19,123 bases of DNA from an uncultured Actinomyces sp. Lineage in GTDB: Bacteria; Actinomycetota; Actinomycetes; Actinomycetales; Actinomycetaceae. Where the stretch lies: the NCBI GenBank assembly GCA_937926195.1, contig CALEXZ010000064.1, positions 1 to 19,123 of the forward strand, in the 5' to 3' direction. The notes beneath the pieces were generated by a model that was not told where the DNA came from, made no database searches, and saw only the letters and a program-made list of their open reading frames with translations. Numbering within the stretch: the stretch's first letter is position 1; every line of letters begins with the position of its first letter. This document shows positions 14,116 to 19,123 of the stretch, in pieces. The position numbers were made by a program, and so were the translations under genes.

Positions 14116-17100
14116 TCACCGTGCGGCTGAGGCCGTCTGCAGCGCGGTCACCTCGCCACGCAGGACGAGGGCGCCGCGGCCGGGCGTCGTCGGGTGCCGG
14201 GGGTCGCAGGCCGCACGCAGTCCCATCCCGGCTGCCTGAGCCGCCGGACCGACGGCGGGCCACAGCACGACGAGGGCACCGCGGCTGCGCAGGTCCGCCA
14301 GAGGCCCACGGAAGGTGGCGGCGGCTCGCTCGGTCGTCGCCGAGCCCAGCACCCGCCGTCCCTGAGCCAGTGCCTCGCCGACGGCGGCGAGATCCTGCGG
14401 GTCGGCCAGGTCGAGGTCGTCGACGACGAGGACCTCTTCCTCGTCGGCCTCGTGCAGCACCCGCTCCAGGCCGCGCAGCGCCGTCGTCCGGCCCGAGCCG
14501 TGCGGGCCGAGGACGAGCACCGGTCCCTCCGGCACGGGCAGGGCGGCGGCGTCGTCGCCGCCGAGCGCCCACACGCCGGGGCGTGGCGCCACGAGCAGCG
14601 GCAGTGGCGCGAGCCGCAGCGGTGCCGGACCACCGGCAACCTGCTGGCTCGTGGCCCGCAGTGCGACGGCGGGCACCGCCCGATACGCCCTCGTGGCACA
14701 CAGCACCCCGCCAGGGCCGAGGCGCTGCACCGCGTCAGAGGCAGGCGCGGGTGCCTCATCCGCCAGGACCACCTGGCAGTCCAGGGCCGTTCCCTCGACG
14801 AGCAGCAGGCCGCGGCCGGGTCCCCTGCCGCACAGTCGCCCGCGCGGCAGGCCCGCCATGGCGGCCTGAGCGGGCTCGTCGGCCCCCAGGACGATGCGGG
14901 TGCGCAGGGGAGCCGTCCATCTCGCCGTCCCTGCGGACAGGGAGGCGCTGACCACCAGCCCCGCGCCGGACATCGTGGCGCCGCGGCGCACGGCGTCGAG
15001 CAGGGCTGTGCCCTCGGTGGGCCCGAGGAGCTCGTCGACGGCGGCGACGAGCTCCTCCGCCCCGTCCAGGACCAGCACCCCGCTGACCCGGCCTGCGGCC
15101 GCGAGGGACCACAGGCGTGCCAGGCGTCTGGGGTCCTCCGCTCCGACGACGGTGCCCAGGCCGGGCCAGGACGACAGCTGCGTGACCGACTGGGCGGGCA
15201 GCCCGCACAGGTGCACCTGGAGGCCGAGCTCCAGGGCACCGGCTGCGGCACTGACCAGGGTGGTGCTGCGCCCGCTGTCAGCCGCCCCGAGGACGAGCAG
15301 GGTGGTGGCCGGGTCCCAGGACCAGGTGCCCTGCGCCTGCTCCTCCGGCAGGTCCGTGACCGCCATGAGTACCGAGGCACCGCGAGCACCCTCGGTGCGG
15401 AGGGCACGGAGGTCCCCGTCGGCGCCGAGGCCGGTGGAGTCGCCGACGGCACCGGTGCCGGGACCCGCGCCGGCCTCGCTGCGTGTCACCCGCGTCGGAA
15501 GCGGTGGCGCCCACGGGCACCACGGTGGCGGGGCGTCCTCGGCGGCCGCACGCAGCTCCTCCACCATCTGCGACACCTGCGGCCCGTCCCCGGCGTGCAG
15601 GGCCTGGAGCGGCCCCTCCCGGCGCGATCCGGCCACGAGCAGCCTGCCCGCCACCGGCTCAAGGCGAGCGGCGTCCTCGTTGCCGAGCACGTCCCGGGAG
15701 TCCGCGCCGTCGAGCACGCGCAGGCACACCCGCAGCGCGGCGTTGGCCCGCACGGCGGCACTGACGACACCCGCCGGACGCTGCGTGGCGAGCACGAGAT
15801 GGATGCCCAGGCTGCGCCCCTGGGCAGCGACCCGGATGAGCGAGTCGAGGACCTCCGGGTGGCTGGTGGACAGCACCGCGAACTCGTCGACGACGAGGAC
15901 CAGGCGGGCAGGACGGTCCTCCTCCCTCATCGCCTGGATGTCTGGCGCGCCGTGGGCGGCGAGGACCCGCTCGCGACGGCGTACCTCAGCGCTGAGGCAG
16001 GACAGCGCGCGCGAGGTCATCGCGTGGTCGAGGTCGGTGAGGACCCCGGCGGTGTGAGGCAGGCGGGCCAGACGTCCGAAGGCGGCGCCGCCCTTGTAGT
16101 CGACGAGGACGAGCGAGAGACGGTGAGGCGGGTGCCCCGCGGCCAGCTGCAGCAACCAGGAGGTGAGCAGCTCCGACTTTCCGGAGCCGGTCGTTCCCGC
16201 CAGGAGGGCGTGGGGGCCGTCCGCCACGAGGTCGACGCTCACCGGGCCGTGGGCGTCGACGCCGAGCACCGCACCCAGCCCGGAGGCGGGCTTCCTCCAC
16301 ACGCCGCGCACACGTTCGCGGTCGAGCTCCCCGCAGACCTCCTCCAGGCGCACGTCATGAGGCAGTGCGCTTCCGTCACCGCCCGGCCCGCCCCGGGCCC
16401 GCTCGGAGGCCCGGCTCATGTGGGTCACGGCACCCCACCAGGTGCCGGACAGGCGCCCGGCATCTCGTCTCCAGCCTCGGGAGCCCGGGGTCGCCCGCAG
16501 TTGTGAGACCGTTGCGGGCGGCCCGGCGTCGGGGGCGGCTGCGAGCATCGCCTCGTGGCGGCTGGATCCCGACCCCCAGGCCAGGCGTGAGGTCCCCTCG
16601 TCGACGAGGACCTCGGCGCCCGCGGAGGCGAGCACCTGGCAGGTCCACCACCGCACGGCCTCAAGCGCCCCGGCACCGGTGAGGGCGAGCGCGTCACCGG
16701 CCCCGAGCGCGATCGCGCTACGGCGTCCACGGCGCCCGCACCAGGCGCGCGGGACGTCATCGTCGGCGGCGGGGACTGTGCCGGCGGCCCGGGTGCTGCG
16801 GGCCACCGCCAGCAGCATCCCGGCGGGGTCCGGTCGGCGCCCCTGCCACCCGCACCGGCCCCGTCTGCGCCTGCCCCGGGCCGAGAACCCGCCCAGGCGC
16901 ATGAGCCCCATGAGCGCGAGCGGCACGAGCATGAGGGAGCGGGCACCGTATCCCGAGCGCAGGGAGACGACGACGATCCCCACCGCGACCACGACGCTCA
17001 CCGCCGCCAGGACCATGCTGGCCCGGGCGCGGCTGCGGCTGGCACGGGGCCCGTCGGGAAGCGGTACCTGGAGGTCGTCGGGGCGTCTGCGCAGCTCAAG

Positions 17101-17457
17101 GACGCTGTCTCCCACCCGCAGGCGCGAGCCCGGCTGCCACCGCTGCCCTGCGCGCACGCCTGCGCGCCCGCGCCCCCGGGCCCGCTCACACAGGCCGTGC
17201 CACCTGGCGCCGTTGGCACCGGGCACCCCGATGATGCTCACGCCGCGAGCGGCGGCGCGTACACGCAGGTGCTCGCGCGAGACATAGGGGTCCGTCAGCG
17301 CGCCCCCGCGTCCGATGACGCGTTCCGTGCCGTCGGCCAGGGCGAGGACGGCGCCGGCGTCGGGGCCGCCGAGCACCGCCAGGTGCCAGGAGCAGGACAG
17401 GGCAGCGCTCGCCTCGGCGGCGGCGCAGGCTCCGGTCGGCAGGAGAGGGTCGGGCAT
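14116..17457 (-). CDS. FHA domain-FtsK/EccC-like multi-ATPase membrane protein
   Basis: A 1113-aa protein starting at ATG 17457. An FHA phosphothreonine-reading domain occupies about 25-125 (GR at 49-50, SREH at 60-63, NG at 82-83). Two hydrophobic segments follow (about 148-166 and 172-189), then an Arg-rich stretch. The first FtsK/SpoIIIE domain is complete: Walker A GTTGSGKS (421-428), VDYKGGAAF (452-460), Walker B with Asp524-Glu525, and ATQRP (557-561). Two further ATPase domains are degenerate: GAADSGRST (724-732) and GPHGSGRTT (984-992), where Arg replaces the P-loop Lys. This order (FHA, membrane helices, three ATPase domains) matches EssC/EccC, the motor of type VII secretion. No ESX substrate, EccB, EccD or mycosin gene is adjacent. 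GGAG is only two bases from ATG, so the start is less certain. Confidence 0.9.
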   Translation of the reverse strand: MPDPLLPTGACAAAEASAALSCSWHLAVLGGPDAGAVLALADGTERVIGRGGALTDPYVSREHLRVRAAARGVSIIGVPGANGARWHGLCERARGRGRAGVRAGQRWQPGSRLRVGDSVLELRRRPDDLQVPLPDGPRASRSRARASMVLAAVSVVVAVGIVVVSLRSGYGARSLMLVPLALMGLMRLGGFSARGRRRRGRCGWQGRRPDPAGMLLAVARSTRAAGTVPAADDDVPRAWCGRRGRRSAIALGAGDALALTGAGALEAVRWWTCQVLASAGAEVLVDEGTSRLAWGSGSSRHEAMLAAAPDAGPPATVSQLRATPGSRGWRRDAGRLSGTWWGAVTHMSRASERARGGPGGDGSALPHDVRLEEVCGELDRERVRGVWRKPASGLGAVLGVDAHGPVSVDLVADGPHALLAGTTGSGKSELLTSWLLQLAAGHPPHRLSLVLVDYKGGAAFGRLARLPHTAGVLTDLDHAMTSRALSCLSAEVRRRERVLAAHGAPDIQAMREEDRPARLVLVVDEFAVLSTSHPEVLDSLIRVAAQGRSLGIHLVLATQRPAGVVSAAVRANAALRVCLRVLDGADSRDVLGNEDAARLEPVAGRLLVAGSRREGPLQALHAGDGPQVSQMVEELRAAAEDAPPPWCPWAPPLPTRVTRSEAGAGPGTGAVGDSTGLGADGDLRALRTEGARGASVLMAVTDLPEEQAQGTWSWDPATTLLVLGAADSGRSTTLVSAAAGALELGLQVHLCGLPAQSVTQLSSWPGLGTVVGAEDPRRLARLWSLAAAGRVSGVLVLDGAEELVAAVDELLGPTEGTALLDAVRRGATMSGAGLVVSASLSAGTARWTAPLRTRIVLGADEPAQAAMAGLPRGRLCGRGPGRGLLLVEGTALDCQVVLADEAPAPASDAVQRLGPGGVLCATRAYRAVPAVALRATSQQVAGGPAPLRLAPLPLLVAPRPGVWALGGDDAAALPVPEGPVLVLGPHGSGRTTALRGLERVLHEADEEEVLVVDDLDLADPQDLAAVGEALAQGRRVLGSATTERAAATFRGPLADLRSRGALVVLWPAVGPAAQAAGMGLRAACDPRHPTTPGRGALVLRGEVTALQTASAAR

Positions 17458-17607
17458 GGCTCCACTGTGTCTCGTCTCGCGGCCCCGCCACCGTGGGAGG
17501 CTGCCGTGCTGTGGAGAGACGACGGCGGTGGGTGCGGCGGCGAGAGCCTGTGGAGCCCGGCACCTCGGGCGTCGATACCTGTGACAGGCGTGGGAGAGGA
17601 TGGAACC
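17458..17607. promoter_or_regulatory. Divergent intergenic region, FtsK-like gene and ligA
   Basis: A 150-base region must hold both promoters. A purine-rich GGGAGAGG at 17592-17599 is the ligA ribosome-binding site. GATACCT near 17574-17580 is a weak -10-like sequence for ligA. No clear -35 or operator was found. Confidence 0.35.
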
Positions 17608-19123
17608 ATGAGCAGCCAGACCTCCCCCCTGACGCCCGACCCCGACGCGGCTCCCGTGAGAGCCGCGCGCGGCGCGCACCCCGCTGACGTCGAGGACACG
17701 CAGACCCGCGCGGGGAGCGACGCCGCCCGGGAGCGGATGGAGGAGCTCACGGAGCGGATCAACGCCGCCCGCGCGATGTACTACGACGCCATTGACGGTC
17801 AGTCGACCGTCTCCGACGCCCAGTACGACCTGTGGTACCGCGAGCTTGAGCGCCTGGAGGCCGAGCACCCCGAGCTCGCTCGTGAGGACTCACCGACGCG
17901 CAGCGTCGGAGGACGCGCGGTGGCGGAGGTCTTCGCCCCGGTCACGCACCGCGAGCGCATGTACTCCCTGCAGGACGTCTTCAGCCTGGAGGAGGTCGAG
18001 GAGTGGGCCCAGCGCGTCGCCGCGGACCTCGGGGTCCAGGACACGGACCTTCCCATGACCGCCGAGGTCAAGATCGACGGCCTGGCGGTCTCCCTGACCT
18101 ACGAGCACGGGCTGCTCACCCGGGCCGCGACCCGCGGCGACGGCGTCACGGGGGAGGACGTCACCGCCAACGTGCGCACTATCAAGCGCGTCCCGCAGCG
18201 CCTGGCCACCGGCGGAGCGAGGCCGGTGCCCGAGCTCGTCGAGGTCCGTGGTGAGGTGTACCTGCCGCTCGAGGCCTTCGCCGAGCTCAACCGTCGGCGC
18301 GCGGAGGAGAACGCGGCCCGCGAGCAGCGCAACGCCGAGCGCGAGGCCCAGCCGAAGGGCAGCCGGAGCCGCCGTGAGCCGATGCTCCCGCTCTTTGCCA
18401 ACCCCCGCAACGCCGCCACCGGCTCCCTGCGCCAGAAGGACCCCACCGTCACCGCTGAGCGCCCCCTGGCCTTCATCGCCCACGGCGTCGGCGCCATCCG
18501 CCTGGCCAACGGCGAGGACCTTCCCGGCTCCCAGCACGAGTGGTATGCGCTGCTCGATGCCTGGGGGCTGTGCGTCTCCCCCTACAACGCGATCGTCTGC
18601 GGGCGTCAGCAGCGCGAGGGCTACATCGCGACCTACGCCGAGCGCCGCCACGACCTCCTCCACGAGATCGACGGCATCGTCTTCAAGGTCGACTCGCGCG
18701 AGGACCAGACCCGCCTGGGCCACACCTCCCGGGTGCCGCGCTGGGCGGCTGCGTACAAGTACCCGCCCGAGGAGGTCCACACGCGTCTGCTGGACATCGA
18801 CGTCCAGGTCGGGCGCACCGGACGCGTCACCCCCTTCGGTCTCATGGAGCCCGTGCGGGTCGCCGGCTCGACCGTCGCCCGCGCCACGCTGCACAACGCC
18901 ACCGAGGTGGCCCGCAAGGGGGTGCGCATCGGAGACACCGTCGTCCTGCGCAAGGCCGGTGACGTCATCCCCGAGATCGTCGGCCCCGTCATCGAGGCCC
19001 GTGACGGCACGGAGCGCGAGTTCGTCATGCCGCAGTGCTGCCCCTCCTGCGCGACACCGCTGGCGCCCGCCAAGGAGGGCGACGTCGACCTGCGCTGCCC
19101 CAACACCCGCTCCTGCCCCGCCC
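17608..19123 (+). CDS. ligA: NAD-dependent DNA ligase, N-terminal part
   Basis: 505 codons are present; the gene runs off the right edge, so the rest of the zinc finger, the helix-hairpin-helix and the BRCT domain are missing. ATG 17608 has GGGAGAGG eight bases upstream; the ATG at 17600 stops after three codons. Ligase Ia (about 40-105) carries the NAD-binding YYDAIDGQSTVSDAQYDLWY. The adenylation domain has the AMP-accepting Lys155 in EVKIDGLAVSL, then RGDGVTGEDVT, ELVEVRGEVY, FANPRNAATGSLRQ and IDGIVFKVD. The OB fold begins near VGRTGRVTPFG, and the first zinc-finger cysteines appear at 477-481 (QCCPSC) and 497-503. It seals nicks in replication and repair. A 40-aa disordered N-terminal extension and a charged insert at about 231-262 are extra. 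Confidence 0.96.
   Translation, partial: MSSQTSPLTPDPDAAPVRAARGAHPADVEDTQTRAGSDAARERMEELTERINAARAMYYDAIDGQSTVSDAQYDLWYRELERLEAEHPELAREDSPTRSVGGRAVAEVFAPVTHRERMYSLQDVFSLEEVEEWAQRVAADLGVQDTDLPMTAEVKIDGLAVSLTYEHGLLTRAATRGDGVTGEDVTANVRTIKRVPQRLATGGARPVPELVEVRGEVYLPLEAFAELNRRRAEENAAREQRNAEREAQPKGSRSRREPMLPLFANPRNAATGSLRQKDPTVTAERPLAFIAHGVGAIRLANGEDLPGSQHEWYALLDAWGLCVSPYNAIVCGRQQREGYIATYAERRHDLLHEIDGIVFKVDSREDQTRLGHTSRVPRWAAAYKYPPEEVHTRLLDIDVQVGRTGRVTPFGLMEPVRVAGSTVARATLHNATEVARKGVRIGDTVVLRKAGDVIPEIVGPVIEARDGTEREFVMPQCCPSCATPLAPAKEGDVDLRCPNTRSCPA

Noticed and set aside
14194..16506. A 770-codon open frame on + opposite the FtsK-like gene
   Set aside because: An antisense frame caused by high GC; the opposite strand has clear FtsK motifs, and this peptide is repetitive Arg/Gly/Ala with no motif.
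1..19123. CRISPR array, tRNA, IS element, toxin-antitoxin pair
   Set aside because: No regular repeat-spacer pattern, cloverleaf, transposase frame or small paired genes were seen on either strand.

Overview
The window is very GC-rich, densely coded actinobacterial chromosome. Markers include a WhiB-family iron-sulfur regulator, a PdtaS-type sensor kinase next to it, many GTG starts, ATGA/GTGA stop-start overlaps and few spacers. I infer an Actinomyces-like (Actinomycetaceae) genome, but the genus is not proven by the sequence. There are 17 genes, two of them cut by the window edges. I saw no tRNA, rRNA, IS element, CRISPR array or phage gene.

Layout: 1-173 is the C-terminus of class II fumarase, followed by a strong hairpin terminator. 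336-1826 is an amidase-signature hydrolase and 1941-2438 a small VOC/glyoxalase-fold protein, both on +. 2452-4161 (-) is an unusual fusion of a PadR winged-helix repressor to a quinone-oxidoreductase-type MDR enzyme. Divergent from it, 4213-7431 (+) is a tightly overlapping four-gene ABC importer of the quaternary-amine/osmoprotectant class: ATPase, two permeases and a Tat-type lipoprotein binding protein. A near-perfect 15-bp palindrome lies in the shared promoter region.

7446-11332 (-) is a five-gene operon: OsmC/Ohr-like protein, an unrecognised hydrophobic protein (EcsC-like at best), thymidylate synthase, dihydrofolate reductase and an MFS exporter. Stops and ribosome-binding sites overlap through most of it. 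11492-11986 (-) is a DUF2505 SRPBCC protein. It is divergent from a PdtaS-type histidine kinase (12022-13482, +) whose promoter suggests a leaderless message. The kinase converges on a WhiB1-like gene (13606-13854, -), matching the pdtaS-whiB1 adjacency of Mycobacterium tuberculosis.

14116-17457 (-) is a large FHA-FtsK/EccC-like ATPase with one intact and two degenerate P-loops and no other type VII secretion gene in view. Divergent from it, ligA (NAD-dependent DNA ligase) starts at 17608 and runs off the right edge.

The most notable items are the PadR-reductase fusion with its putative operator facing the importer, the orphan FHA/EccC-like ATPase, and the MFS exporter coupled to thyA-folA.
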